From Oceanospirillaceae bacterium (GTDB lineage Bacteria; Pseudomonadota; Gammaproteobacteria; Pseudomonadales; Balneatricaceae): DNA of 64,000 nt. Below are positions 8,256 to 17,343 of this stretch, one piece after another. The notes under the pieces were generated by a model. That model searched no databases. It was not told the DNA's origin and saw only the letters and a list, made by a program, of their open reading frames with translations. The stretch covers positions 1-64,000 of the forward strand of contig JABSQZ010000025.1 of the NCBI GenBank assembly GCA_013215505.1, read 5' to 3'. Both the position numbers and the translations under genes were made by a program. How positions within the stretch are numbered: position 1 is the stretch's first letter; every line of letters begins with the position of its first letter.

Positions 8256-8326
8256 CGTAAGTCGTAAGTCGTAAGTCGTAAGTCGTAAGTCGTAAGTCGT
8301 AAGTCGTAAGTCGTAAGTCGTAAGTC
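8254..8326. repeat. Tandem heptamer array, unit GTCGTAA
   Basis: Ten perfect copies of GTCGTAA fill 8254-8323 and a partial GTC follows. The first copy overlaps the last two bases of the 16-bp inverted repeat downstream of acs. The array ends about 70 bp before the -24 element of the fliE sigma-54 promoter. Unit length equals that of the array at 1636, but the sequence is different. Confidence 0.95.
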
Positions 8327-8394
8327 ATTCCTCGTACTCCATTCCCCATGGAAAATTCAGCGGAAAAATATTAAGGTATAAAACTAATTATCTT

Positions 8395-8410
8395 TGGCAT
8401 AAATATTGCT
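8395..8410 (+). promoter_or_regulatory. Sigma-54 promoter of the fliE operon
   Basis: TGGCATAAATATTGCT matches the sigma-54 consensus, with GG at 8396-8397 and GC at 8408-8409 separated by exactly 10 bases. Transcription would start near 8421, about 130 bases before fliE. FleQ is the expected activator, by analogy with Pseudomonas. Confidence 0.75.
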
Positions 8411-8463
8411 GTTTAAATATTTGATGGGGATAATTGTTTTATTGACGCTAATTAGCCAAAAAA

Positions 8464-8491
8464 TTGACATTATCTGATGCAGTGCTAGAAT
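8464..8491 (+). promoter_or_regulatory. Sigma-70-type promoter before fliE
   Basis: TTGACA at 8464-8469 and TAGAAT at 8486-8491 are spaced by 16 bases, a near-consensus vegetative promoter. It lies downstream of the sigma-54 site, so fliE may have two starts. A short AT-rich stem (CGAATA / TATTCG, 8495-8511) and a run of seven T follow in the leader. Confidence 0.55.
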
Positions 8492-8548
8492 AATGCGAAT
8501 AATTTATATTCGGCGTCATTTTTTTGTCAAATAGTATCCGGGGTTAAC

Positions 8549-8896
8549 ATGATTGAACGTGCTGATATCAATAGTGTGCTGATGCAAATGCGGTCGATAA
8601 AGTCGCAGGCACAAGAGCAAATTCCGAGTGTCAATTTTTCGGCGAAAGATTCGAAAATTCAAGAGATTCAAAAAAGTGATTTTGGCCAGCTTCTTAAATC
8701 TGCGGTCGATAAAGTCAATGAAACCCAGGCGATTTCAAAGAATTTAGCCACGGCCTACGAAAAAGGTGACCCCACTGTAGAGCTGACCCAAGTTATGGTC
8801 AGTTTACAAAAATCATCTATCGCTTTTGAAGCAATGGCTCAAGTTCGTAATAAATTAGTCAGTGCTTACGAAGATGTAATGAAAATGCCTATCTAA
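8549..8896 (+). CDS. fliE: Flagellar hook-basal body protein FliE
   Basis: FliE joins the MS ring to the rod and is one of the first exported rod components. The 115-residue length is typical. The C-terminal half carries the family pattern (FGQLLKSAVDKVNETQ, then ELTQVMVSLQKSSIAFEAM and VRNKLVSAYEDVMKMPI). It opens the fliEFGHIJ block, 62 bases before fliF, behind the sigma-54 and sigma-70 promoters described above. The ATG follows CCGGGG, an acceptable ribosome site. Confidence 0.95.
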   Translation: MIERADINSVLMQMRSIKSQAQEQIPSVNFSAKDSKIQEIQKSDFGQLLKSAVDKVNETQAISKNLATAYEKGDPTVELTQVMVSLQKSSIAFEAMAQVRNKLVSAYEDVMKMPI

Positions 8897-8958
8897 CCTT
8901 AGGGTTAAGTAATAATTTTGTATTATCAAGATAAGTTATAAACAGAGTAGAGTAACAA

Positions 8959-10626
8959 ATGGCAGATCCAATAGAGGCACAGGCAACCAAAGGGGACTTG
9001 ATGGTCGGCTTTAACAAGCTGTCATTAATGCGTCAGCTCGGGTTAATGGTCGGCTTAGCTGCAAGTATTGCTATAGGTTTTGCCATTGTGCTCTGGTCTA
9101 AAGTGCCCGACCAGAGAGTGCTTTTTTCTAATTTATCTTTTGCAGATGCCAGCCAGGTAATTGAGCAGCTGAAAGTTTACAATATTCCCTACACCTTTGA
9201 GGCCGACGGACGCGCTGTTCTTGTGCCGGAAGCTAATGTCAATCAAGCGCGGTTGCGGTTGGCTGCAGATGGAATCAGCTTTGATAAAACCATTGGCTTT
9301 GAAATTCTCGATAATACTGACAGTTTAGGTTCCAGTCAGTTCATGGAAAATGCCCGCTACCGCCGGGGTTTAGAAGGTGAGCTGGCGCGTACTATTTCAA
9401 GTTTGCTCGCGGTCAGACATGCCAGAGTCCATCTGGCAATACCTAAAGAATCGGTGTTTGTTCGCGACCGTAAAGAGCCTTCCGCCTCGGTTTTTGTGGA
9501 GTTGTTTTCCGGACGTAAGCTGGATAACGATCAAGTGTCGGCAATTGCTAATTTAGTGGCTTCATCCATTAGCTCGCTGAGTGAAAAAAATGTCACTGTG
9601 GTTGACCAGCGCGGGCGTATGCTCAATGCAAGAGAGAAAAATAAAGATCTGTTATTGGCTGGGAAACAGTTTGAATACACTCTCAAAGTTGAACAAAATT
9701 ATTTGGAGAGTGTAAATAATATTCTACTGCCAGTGGTGGGTCAGGGAAGGTTCAGAGCGCAAGTGTCCGCTGACATGGACTTTACCTCAGTAGAGCAGAC
9801 GGAGGAGCTTTATAACTCTGACCTGCCGGCTCTGCGCAGTGAGCAGACTTTAGATGAAAACAGGGTGGGCAGTGCGCCGCCGCAGGGAGTGCCGGGTGCA
9901 CTTTCGAACCAACCTCCCGGGCCTAGTAGTGTGCCCGAAGTAGCCAACGGCGCTGCTGAAGGCGCTTCTAGTAGTCCTGGAAGTAGCCGCAAGCAAGCGA
10001 CCAAGAATTATGAGCTTGATAGAAGTCTCTCCTATATTAAAAAACAAATGGGCCGGGTGAATCGACTTACCGTTGCGGTGGTTGTTGATGATGTGCAGGT
10101 GCCGGGTGAAGATGGAGCTGTAATAAGCCGGCCCTGGTCTGAAGCGGATATCGAGCGACTCTCTATCCTGGTGAAAAGTGCAGTGGGTTATTCAGCGCAG
10201 CGCGGGGATGTCGTCAGTGTGATAAATTCTGCATTTGTAGCTGAACTTGCCATCATAGACGAAGAAATTCCTTTTTATATGCAGCCCTGGGTTTGGGACA
10301 TTGCTAAACAAGTGGGCGCTGCACTGTTTCTGCTGTTGATGGTGTTTGGCATTTTGCGTCCGATCTTGAAAAACTTGGTTTCTTCGGGAACCCGCCCGGT
10401 TTCGCTGGGAATGGGAGCTGCTGGAGACGTGGCCGCTGAACTTGAAGGTCTCAGTGCCGAGGAAATTTCAGATGATTCAGTCACCTTTGGCGGTAGAGAT
10501 GATGGCTTGTTGCCTACTCCCAATGAAAGTTTTGATTATCAAGTTAACTCAGTTAGAAGTATGATAGCGGAAGACCCTGCTCGAGTAGCGCAGGCAGTTA
10601 AACAATGGGTAAAAGACGTTGAGTGA
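8959..10626 (+). CDS. fliF: Flagellar MS-ring protein FliF
   Basis: FliF forms the inner-membrane MS ring on which the rotor and export gate assemble. The 555-residue protein has an N-terminal membrane helix (about residues 25-48, LGLMVGLAASIAIGFAIVL), ring-building motifs (RGLEGELARTI, VRHARVHLAIP, KEPSASVFVEL), a Ser/Pro/Gly-rich linker around residue 320, and a second membrane helix near residue 445 (WVWDIAKQVGAALFLLLMV). The cytoplasmic tail that binds FliG ends the protein. The last 8 bases overlap fliG. Confidence 0.95.
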   Translation: MADPIEAQATKGDLMVGFNKLSLMRQLGLMVGLAASIAIGFAIVLWSKVPDQRVLFSNLSFADASQVIEQLKVYNIPYTFEADGRAVLVPEANVNQARLRLAADGISFDKTIGFEILDNTDSLGSSQFMENARYRRGLEGELARTISSLLAVRHARVHLAIPKESVFVRDRKEPSASVFVELFSGRKLDNDQVSAIANLVASSISSLSEKNVTVVDQRGRMLNAREKNKDLLLAGKQFEYTLKVEQNYLESVNNILLPVVGQGRFRAQVSADMDFTSVEQTEELYNSDLPALRSEQTLDENRVGSAPPQGVPGALSNQPPGPSSVPEVANGAAEGASSSPGSSRKQATKNYELDRSLSYIKKQMGRVNRLTVAVVVDDVQVPGEDGAVISRPWSEADIERLSILVKSAVGYSAQRGDVVSVINSAFVAELAIIDEEIPFYMQPWVWDIAKQVGAALFLLLMVFGILRPILKNLVSSGTRPVSLGMGAAGDVAAELEGLSAEEISDDSVTFGGRDDGLLPTPNESFDYQVNSVRSMIAEDPARVAQAVKQWVKDVE

Positions 10627-11626
10627 TCTGGATATTGAACTAACTGACATCGAAAAGGCCGCTATTCTGTTGATTAGTTTAGGCGAGGATGATGCGGCTG
10701 AAATTTTACGTCACTTAGGGCCTAAAGAAGTGCAGCAGATAGGTGTGGCAATGTCTAAATTAGACAATGTCGCACAGACCAGTGTTGAATCTGTGATCTC
10801 CGATTTTATGCATTTAGTCAGTGATCAAACCGGGATCGGTATCCACAATGATAAGTACATCAGGCGGATGCTCAATCAGGCATTAGGCGACGAAAAAGCC
10901 AAGACCTTGATTGACAGAATCTTGATGAATACCAATACCTCGGGGCTGGATACGCTGCGCTGGATGGATCCGTTACAAGTCGCCGAATTGATCCGCTACG
11001 AGCATCCGCAAATTCAGGCGGTGGTCATTTCCTATATAGATCCCGACCAGGCAGCCAGTGTGTTGGCTTTTTTTGACGATAAAGTGCGCCTTGATATTAT
11101 TTTACGTATCGCCTCACTCGATCGGATTCAGCCTTTAGCATTGCAAGAGCTTAACGATATGCTTGAGCAGCAGTTCAGTGGCGGCAGCAGTGGACAGTCT
11201 TCCAGAACGTTGGGAGGGGTGAAGCAGACTTCGGATATCATGAACTATATTGACTCGGCACTGGAAGAGGAAGTGATGGGTGGTATTAAAGAAGTTGATG
11301 AGGGGCTGGCAGATCAAATTGCTGACATGATGTTTGTATTTGAAAACCTTATTGATGTCGACGATCGGGGTATTCAGGTGATGATGCGTGAAATTCAAAC
11401 TGATCAGTTGGTAATCGCCCTGAAAGGGGCCGATAATGCCATGCAAGAGAAAATCTTTAAAAACATGTCTAAACGTGCGGCTGACTTGTTGCGGGATGAG
11501 CTGGAGGCCAAGGGGCCTGTGCGCATGAGCGATGTCGAAGAGGCGCAAAAAGAGATACTGGCGGTGGCGCGTAAATTAGCGGATTCGGGTGAAATCATGT
11601 TAGGTTCTGGCGACGATATGGTGTAA
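10619..11626 (+). CDS. fliG: Flagellar motor switch protein FliG
   Basis: FliG is the C-ring protein that meets the stator and transmits torque. The 335 residues include the N-terminal FliF-binding part (KAAILLISLGEDDAAEIL), the middle domain with the EHPQ motif (RYEHPQIQAVV), and the C-terminal torque helix with charged residues (MREIQTDQLVIALKGA). The start is a TTG inside the fliF end, an 8-base overlap that implies translational coupling. Confidence 0.95.
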   Translation: MSDLDIELTDIEKAAILLISLGEDDAAEILRHLGPKEVQQIGVAMSKLDNVAQTSVESVISDFMHLVSDQTGIGIHNDKYIRRMLNQALGDEKAKTLIDRILMNTNTSGLDTLRWMDPLQVAELIRYEHPQIQAVVISYIDPDQAASVLAFFDDKVRLDIILRIASLDRIQPLALQELNDMLEQQFSGGSSGQSSRTLGGVKQTSDIMNYIDSALEEEVMGGIKEVDEGLADQIADMMFVFENLIDVDDRGIQVMMREIQTDQLVIALKGADNAMQEKIFKNMSKRAADLLRDELEAKGPVRMSDVEEAQKEILAVARKLADSGEIMLGSGDDMV

Positions 11627-11779
11627 AAACGCCCATATCTGAGTGGATAGTTAGTTCAGCATCCGCTGGTTGGTCATGCCTTTGTTCGAATACTTGCGGT
11701 TTATTTATGATGTATTTTTTGCCTGACTATAGGTCTCGCCGGCAATGTTTAATTCCACAAAATTGAGAATGTTTTAAGT

Positions 11780-12562
11780 ATGTCCGAGAAAGAGCCGATC
11801 AGAATTCGGGCTTCCGAATCTGCCTCAGATGTTCAGTTTTCCACCTGGGTGCTGCCCGAGGTAGGTAGTAGCCATGTCATTGGGCTAGAGACAAAGTCGG
11901 AACTAGCAGATACCGATAACGCTGATATCACCGTCTTGGAAGATGAGGTCGACTCGGCCGCCCATATGACTTTGGCGGAGATTGAAGTGATTCGCGAGCA
12001 AGCCTATGAAGAAGGCTTTACTAAAGGTCGCGAGGATGGCTATGAGTTTGGCGAAAAAGAGGGTGAACAAAGGGGGCTACAGCAAGGTTTAGAAACCGGC
12101 CAGCAAAAAATTGATCAGCAAGTGGCGCTGTTGACCTCGGCACTGCAATCACTGCAAGATCCTCTTCACCAGCAACGTGAACATTTAAGCACTCTAATGG
12201 TCGAAATGGTTGAGCACGTGGCAGCTGCGGTGATTGATTTTGAAGTAAAGGCGAATCCAGAAATTATTGTAAAAGCTTTTGCCAGCGCCCTTGAACTTTT
12301 GCCTAAGCAGGCAGAAGAAGTCGTGATTAATGTAAACCCTGCTGATCGAGATCAAGTTGAAGATGCGATTCCCAGGCGCAATTCCCATTGGCAAATAGTG
12401 TCTGATGATGATATTTCACAGGGTGGTTGTACTATCAAATCAGGCGCGAGCTTAATCGAGTTTCAATTGGATAGTCGCTTTCGCGAGGTAGTGGAAGAGC
12501 TCTATGAACGCCTTTATCAGGATCCCATTGATTTACTCTCCGAAGATGCTGAAGTGGATTGA
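11780..12562 (+). CDS. fliH: Flagellar export ATPase regulator FliH
   Basis: FliH is the stalk-like negative regulator that docks FliI at the export gate. The 260-residue protein has an acidic N-terminus, then the Gly-repeat helix typical of FliH (GFTKGREDGYEFGEKEGEQ followed by more xxxG steps, about residues 80-115), a coiled segment and a C-terminal FliI-binding domain. It lies 153 bases after fliG and 147 bases before fliI, wider gaps than in most fli operons. No gene or clear promoter was seen in either gap. Confidence 0.9.
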   Translation: MSEKEPIRIRASESASDVQFSTWVLPEVGSSHVIGLETKSELADTDNADITVLEDEVDSAAHMTLAEIEVIREQAYEEGFTKGREDGYEFGEKEGEQRGLQQGLETGQQKIDQQVALLTSALQSLQDPLHQQREHLSTLMVEMVEHVAAAVIDFEVKANPEIIVKAFASALELLPKQAEEVVINVNPADRDQVEDAIPRRNSHWQIVSDDDISQGGCTIKSGASLIEFQLDSRFREVVEELYERLYQDPIDLLSEDAEVD

Positions 12563-12709
12563 GTCCGATGGCAAAAAATCAACGCAAGTGAATACACAGT
12601 TAAGTAATTGCAGAGTTAAGCTTAACTACAATGAGTGGCAGCCATTGAATTTCTCTATATTGCTATTTCGCAGCCTAATCTGCCAATGCAATAAGGTCGG
12701 AAAATTATT

Positions 12710-14065
12710 TTGAATCTCCTCGAAAGAATGCAAAAAATAAATTCTAAAATGACCCCTCCAAAGCCGAAAATTGAAGGTTATATTGTTCGACTGATCGGTA
12801 TGACTATCGAGGCCAGAGGTTTAGAAGTTGCCATCGGCGATAACTGTCAGATTATTTTGAGCGAAGACACGGGTATCGAAGCTGAAGTAGTAGGTTTTGC
12901 TGGAGACAGTATCTTTTTAATGCCATTACAGCCCGTAGAAGGCTTGGTAGCAGGGGCTAGAGTCGTGCCTCTAGGTGCGGCCCGAGAAGTGCCTGTTGGT
13001 GATGGCCTGTTAGGAAGAGTGATTAACGGTGTTGGCGAGCCATTAGACTCTCTGGGCCCTCTGGATATTGAGAAGCGTGTATCCCTGTCCGGTAAGGCTA
13101 TTAATCCCTTAGATAGATACCCAATAAGTGAGCCTTTGAACGTGGGAATCAGGGCGATTAATGCACTATTGACCGTAGGTAAAGGGCAGCGAATAGGTTT
13201 GTTTGCCGGCTCTGGAGTGGGTAAGTCTGTGCTGCTGGGGATGATGACCCGATCGACAGATGCCGATATCACAGTAGTGGGATTGATCGGTGAACGTGGC
13301 CGTGAAGTCAAAGAGTTTATTGAGCTGAATTTAGGCAAAGAGGGCCTGGCTAAAGCGGTAGTCGTGGCTTCGCCGGCGGATGATTCGCCGCTGATGAGGC
13401 TTCGAGCTTCTCAATTGTGTACCCGTATAGCCGAGTATTATCGCGAGCAGGGTAAAAGCGTTTTGCTGCTGGTAGATTCCCTGACCCGATATGCCCAGGC
13501 CCAGCGCGAAATAGCTCTGGCCATTGGCGAGCCCCCTGCAACTAAAGGCTATCCGCCATCGGTGTTTTCCAAGTTACCAAAATTAGTCGAGAGAGCGGGC
13601 AACGATGCCACTGGTAAAGGTTCGATTACTGCTTTTTATACTGTGCTGACAGAAGGTGATGATCAGCAAGATCCAATTGCCGATGCGGCCCGGGCTATTT
13701 TAGATGGCCATATAGTTTTATCCCGAACACTGGCAGAACAAGGACATTATCCCGCTATTGATATAGAAGCCTCTATTAGTCGTGCCATGCCGCAGATTGT
13801 TGATGAGCAACATTTGCTTGCCGCGATGCGTTTTCGGCAGTTAGTTTCCAAGTACAGTCAAAACGAAGATTTAATTTCTATTGGTGCCTATGTCCCAGGG
13901 AGCGATGCAGATACAGATACCGCTATCGCTTCAATGCCGACCATGAAAAAGTTTTTGCAGCAGGGGCTGCGAGAGGGAATCAACTTACGCGAGAGTCGCC
14001 AGTGGTTGTACACGGCGCTTCAGCCGGTTGAGCCTGTAGTTGCCAATACAGTCGCTCCCCAGTGA
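12710..14065 (+). CDS. fliI: Flagellum-specific export ATPase FliI
   Basis: FliI is the F1-beta-like ATPase that feeds substrates to the flagellar type III export gate. The 451 residues hold Walker A ([15 protein letters not shown]), the [10 protein letters not shown] motif, Walker B ([18 protein letters not shown]), and the family segment [18 protein letters not shown]. The start is a TTG at 12710; the next ATG (12728) would remove six residues. The stop overlaps the GTG start of fliJ by 4 bases. Confidence 0.95.
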   Translation: MNLLERMQKINSKMTPPKPKIEGYIVRLIGMTIEARGLEVAIGDNCQIILSEDTGIEAEVVGFAGDSIFLMPLQPVEGLVAGARVVPLGAAREVPVGDGLLGRVINGVGEPLDSLGPLDIEKRVSLSGKAINPLDRYPISEPLNVGIRAINALLTVGKGQRIGLFAGSGVGKSVLLGMMTRSTDADITVVGLIGERGREVKEFIELNLGKEGLAKAVVVASPADDSPLMRLRASQLCTRIAEYYREQGKSVLLLVDSLTRYAQAQREIALAIGEPPATKGYPPSVFSKLPKLVERAGNDATGKGSITAFYTVLTEGDDQQDPIADAARAILDGHIVLSRTLAEQGHYPAIDIEASISRAMPQIVDEQHLLAAMRFRQLVSKYSQNEDLISIGAYVPGSDADTDTAIASMPTMKKFLQQGLREGINLRESRQWLYTALQPVEPVVANTVAPQ

Positions 14066-14517
14066 AGAAAAAGCGCTCCGCCAGACTTTCTATCGTATTG
14101 GATCTGGAAGAGCGGAAAAAGAAGCAGGCGGATAAGTTTCTCTCCGACCATGTTAAACGCGTAGAGAATGATAAGAGTCAATTGCTGCAATTAGAAAACT
14201 ATCTGAATGAGTATCAGGAGCAGTACAGAATTACCAGTAAACAAGGTATTAGTGTGCAAAATCTTATCAGTTATCAGGCGTTCATGACTAAAATAGGTAA
14301 GGTTATAGAACAGCACAAAGAGTCGATGAAGGTAAACGAGCAACAGTTATTCGGAGTTCGTCAATTTTGGATCAAAGTGCATGCAAGGTACAATGCGGTA
14401 GGTTCCTTAATAGGAAAAATCAAAGCAAAAGAGTCAGATGCAGAAGATAAGGCGTTGCAGAAATTAATAGACGAAACTTCCCAGTTAAATGCATCGAGAA
14501 AGAGTGAAAAGTTTTAA
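14062..14517 (+). CDS. fliJ: Flagellar export chaperone FliJ
   Basis: FliJ is a short antiparallel coiled-coil protein that couples the FliI ring to FlhA and escorts export chaperones. This 151-residue product is almost entirely charged helix ([19 protein letters not shown], then long K/E/Q-rich heptads) with no membrane segment. Sequence conservation in this family is weak, so the call rests on size, coiled-coil character and position after fliI. It starts with GTG overlapping the fliI stop. Confidence 0.88.
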   Translation: MKKKRSARLSIVLDLEERKKKQADKFLSDHVKRVENDKSQLLQLENYLNEYQEQYRITSKQGISVQNLISYQAFMTKIGKVIEQHKESMKVNEQQLFGVRQFWIKVHARYNAVGSLIGKIKAKESDAEDKALQKLIDETSQLNASRKSEKF

Positions 14518-14583
14518 TCCTCCCCTCCTGGGATTATGTTTAATCTACCGGTATCAGTTCAGCAACTGGTCTTTGTAAAAGAT

Positions 14584-14599
14584 TGGCATTGTAATTGCT
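14584..14599 (+). promoter_or_regulatory. Sigma-54 promoter of fliK
   Basis: TGGCATTGTAATTGCT has GG at 14585-14586 and GC at 14597-14598 with 10 bases between, a good sigma-54 match. Transcription would begin near 14611, leaving a leader of about 23 bases before fliK. FleR is the likely activator, by analogy with the Pseudomonas hook-class genes. Confidence 0.75.
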
Positions 14600-14633
14600 A
14601 CCCTAAGTTATTTACTCTTTATGGGAAATAACC

Positions 14634-16799
14634 ATGGCGGCACCAATATCACCTATATCTGTCGCAGCTCCAGCTGAGCTGATCGCCCCCCAAGCAGTCA
14701 CAAACAGTGTCAATAAAAGCGCTTTTAAGTCCGAATTAAGTACCGCCAGTAATTCCGTAAACGGGGCGAAAAACGGCCGTCAAGATACCGCTGGTAATCA
14801 CCGTGATACTGACAAAACAACAAGTAAATCAACAAATAAAGATGGATCTCAAGTAAAGGAACAACCTTCGTCGAGCGCGCTCAAAAGTTCTGCCAAAGAT
14901 ACCAATCTAGCCAGAGCAGAGGCTTTGCAACAAAGCAGAGCCGAGTCAGATGCAGCAGCGACAAACGCTGTGGACAAAAACCGGGAAAGTTCAGATCAGT
15001 CGAGCCAAATTACCGAGACTACTGGACAAGAATTGCCGTCAAATGGCGAAACATTGCCACCCACCAACAACCTATCTACGGCCGAAGTTGCTGCAGCGGT
15101 AGTCAATGCGAATCAATCAGCTGGGGAAGCGGGATTAGCTAACAGCGCGGCGACTGGCGAGCAAGCACAATTACTAACCAGCGAATTGTTAGCCCGTTTA
15201 GTCACCGCCGCTCCAGGCACAGATCCCAGCGTCAATGTGCCTGCCAGTAACGCTTTAGGCGCTGAGCAAGTACCGGCTCAATTACCCAAGCAGGCAATAA
15301 CGACAGTTGCCACCACTCAGGCAGCAGAGCAGCTGATGGTGGATTCTTTAGTAGGTAAAACGGCTAGCGGGGATTCAAAGGTAGCCCCGAATGCGAGTGC
15401 CACCGCAGTGGTTCCCAACCCGCTCGGCACAGACACAAAAATCAGCGACATTCAAAAGCCAGTTCAGGCAGCGACAAAGACAAGTTTGAGTGAAAATAAG
15501 GCTGTGGTATCTGCTAGTGCTTCCCCTGGCGCTAGTAGTCCTGCAATTGATACTAAGGCAGCAGCGGGTCTCAGTGTAGAGCCTCAAGTGAAAACCAATA
15601 TTGGTGCAAAAGCCCCAGTAGCTGTTGCTCAACCCACTGCTGCAGTGACGCCAACTACCGAAGCAGTCAATCGAGAAACTATACTGGCCTCAGCAGGCCA
15701 GCAGCCCAATGCTGCTAATCTACAAGAGCAACCCAGTGCTCAAGTCGGGTTCGTTGATCGGGATTCTGCCCGGCAGCCAAAGGTTGAAGTTACAGTAGCA
15801 GATGGAAGATCAAATGAAGACATCGCTGTGCAAAAGTCGCCGGCGGTATCTGTAAATAATACAGCGCTGGATAACAAAGACCTTGCTGTGGTAAATAATA
15901 CAGCAGCGCTAAACAGCGAAGCAGTGCTTGTGGCTGGTAACAGGCAAGAAGCACAACAAGCTCAACCGACCGTTAACAATAACGCTACAGTTGAAGCAAT
16001 GCCAGTGGTTGCTCCCACTGGTCCTCAAGAGATTGCCAGCAAAGCGCAGCCAGAGCAATCGGCTAGACCTGCAAGCAGCAACCCCGACGTTGCACAGAGC
16101 CAGGATGGTAAAAAAACAGCAGAAGCTAATCCTCCCATTGCTATGCTCAGTGCTAAAGTTGCGCCGAGCTCCGCTGAGTTGAGTGTTGCTTTGAATCAGT
16201 CATTAGAAAAGTTGCGCTCAGGTATTGAAACCGCCGCTGCTAACAAAAATGGCGATGAAGCAGCAGAAGTAAAAACCAGTAGTGCAAAAATACTCGCTAA
16301 TACGGATACACTGCAACAGTTGACGAGTCTGCAACAAAACTTGCGAACTACAAGTCCGGTGCAAATGCAAATGCCGACAGGTACGACTCCAGCGGCGCAG
16401 AATTGGGGTAGAGCGGTTGCCGATAAGGTATTTATTGCCGCCTCGCAAAACTTGCGAGTAGCAAATATTCAGTTAGATCCCCCTGAGCTAGGGGCCCTGC
16501 AAATTAGATTGCAGATAACCGGCCCAGATCAGCAAATGAGCGTTAGTTTTAGCTCGCCCCACGCAGCAGTACGAGATGTTCTTGAGCAGCAGTTACCCAG
16601 ACTCAGAGAAATGCTGGCAGAGCAGGGGATTAATCTAGGTGAGTCGTCTGTCAGCGATCAGGGAGCGAATAATAATCAGGGGTCAGAATCATCCGAATCC
16701 CAGGGCAGTGGTCAATATGCTCAGAGTTCAGAAAATGAAGAGGTATTTAATCCGTTGAATACCCAAGGTACAGTTGCGCTGGTGGATTTTTACGCTTAG
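14634..16799 (+). CDS. fliK: Flagellar hook-length control protein FliK
   Basis: FliK is an exported ruler that measures the hook and triggers the FlhB specificity switch. The first 570 or so residues are low-complexity, rich in Ala, Ser, Thr, Asn, Gln and Val, with no folded domain visible. The C-terminal Flg_hook domain (about 590-690) is clear: NLRVANIQLDPPELGALQIRL, SVSFSSPHAAVRDVLEQ, LPRLREMLAEQGINLGE. At 721 residues it is much longer than most FliK proteins. It has its own sigma-54 promoter and a strong terminator downstream, so it is likely transcribed alone. Confidence 0.92.
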   Translation: MAAPISPISVAAPAELIAPQAVTNSVNKSAFKSELSTASNSVNGAKNGRQDTAGNHRDTDKTTSKSTNKDGSQVKEQPSSSALKSSAKDTNLARAEALQQSRAESDAAATNAVDKNRESSDQSSQITETTGQELPSNGETLPPTNNLSTAEVAAAVVNANQSAGEAGLANSAATGEQAQLLTSELLARLVTAAPGTDPSVNVPASNALGAEQVPAQLPKQAITTVATTQAAEQLMVDSLVGKTASGDSKVAPNASATAVVPNPLGTDTKISDIQKPVQAATKTSLSENKAVVSASASPGASSPAIDTKAAAGLSVEPQVKTNIGAKAPVAVAQPTAAVTPTTEAVNRETILASAGQQPNAANLQEQPSAQVGFVDRDSARQPKVEVTVADGRSNEDIAVQKSPAVSVNNTALDNKDLAVVNNTAALNSEAVLVAGNRQEAQQAQPTVNNNATVEAMPVVAPTGPQEIASKAQPEQSARPASSNPDVAQSQDGKKTAEANPPIAMLSAKVAPSSAELSVALNQSLEKLRSGIETAAANKNGDEAAEVKTSSAKILANTDTLQQLTSLQQNLRTTSPVQMQMPTGTTPAAQNWGRAVADKVFIAASQNLRVANIQLDPPELGALQIRLQITGPDQQMSVSFSSPHAAVRDVLEQQLPRLREMLAEQGINLGESSVSDQGANNNQGSESSESQGSGQYAQSSENEEVFNPLNTQGTVALVDFYA

Positions 16800-16927
16800 A
16801 CGCGTTGGTTTTTCTATTTACTTAAAATCTGTCTGAGACGCTTACTAGAATTTAAGCATGGTCATCATCGCAACAATGAAACTTTAGCTAATAGCTGGGC
16901 TACCTTGTGTTGTCGCTCTAGAAACTG

Positions 16928-16960
16928 AACCGCTACAACTGTTGTTGTAGCGGTTTTTTC
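16928..16960 (+). terminator. Rho-independent terminator after fliK
   Basis: A perfect 12-bp stem (AACCGCTACAAC at 16928-16939 with GTTGTAGCGGTT at 16944-16955, loop TGTT) is followed by TTTTC. It ends the fliK transcript before the fliL operon. Confidence 0.9.
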
Positions 16961-17049
16961 TTTTCATGGCGTCGCTGAATTGCCACAAAGGATGAGAGAT
17001 TTAGTGTATTATTAGCGGCTGAAACTAGATTAATCAGTTGTTTTGTCAA

Positions 17050-17097
17050 ACCCATTATCAATAAAATGTTCTTTTAAAACTAAGATTTATAATGGGT
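17050..17097. repeat. Inverted repeat in the fliK-fliL spacer
   Basis: ACCCATTAT (17050-17058) and ATAATGGGT (17089-17097) are exact complements 30 bases apart, in the AT-rich 544-base gap between fliK and fliL. The remainder of this gap, 16960 to 17343, contains no gene. It could be a regulator site or a weak RNA stem; no sigma-54 promoter with correct spacing was found here. Confidence 0.45.
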
Positions 17098-17343
17098 CGA
17101 ATGTTGAAATACAGTAAAAACCGAGGTTATAATTTAGTTATTAGAGTTAATTTTCATCTAAGTACCTCTGCCGCTGGATCTAGCCCACAATAATAAGCTA
17201 TATTTACCTGTTATAAGGCTTTATTATTAATGCATGTGACTGGCACAAGTTGCCTGTTAAGGGGCTTTGTTTATAACTGATTGCGTTGCGTTGTATAAAA
17301 TTTTTAAGCGAGCTTAACGCAGCATACCTTGTAAGGATTACTG

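Noticed and set aside
1636-8326. Heptamer arrays as CRISPR arrays
   Set aside because: The units are 7 bp, contiguous and without spacers, and there are no cas genes.
16966-16983. TGGC...TTGCC just after the fliK terminator as a sigma-54 promoter
   Set aside because: The GG to GC spacing is 12 bases, two too many.
17231-17243. TGGCACAAGTTGCC as a sigma-54 promoter for fliL
   Set aside because: GG and GC are separated by only 8 bases instead of 10; sigma-54 does not tolerate a two-base deletion.
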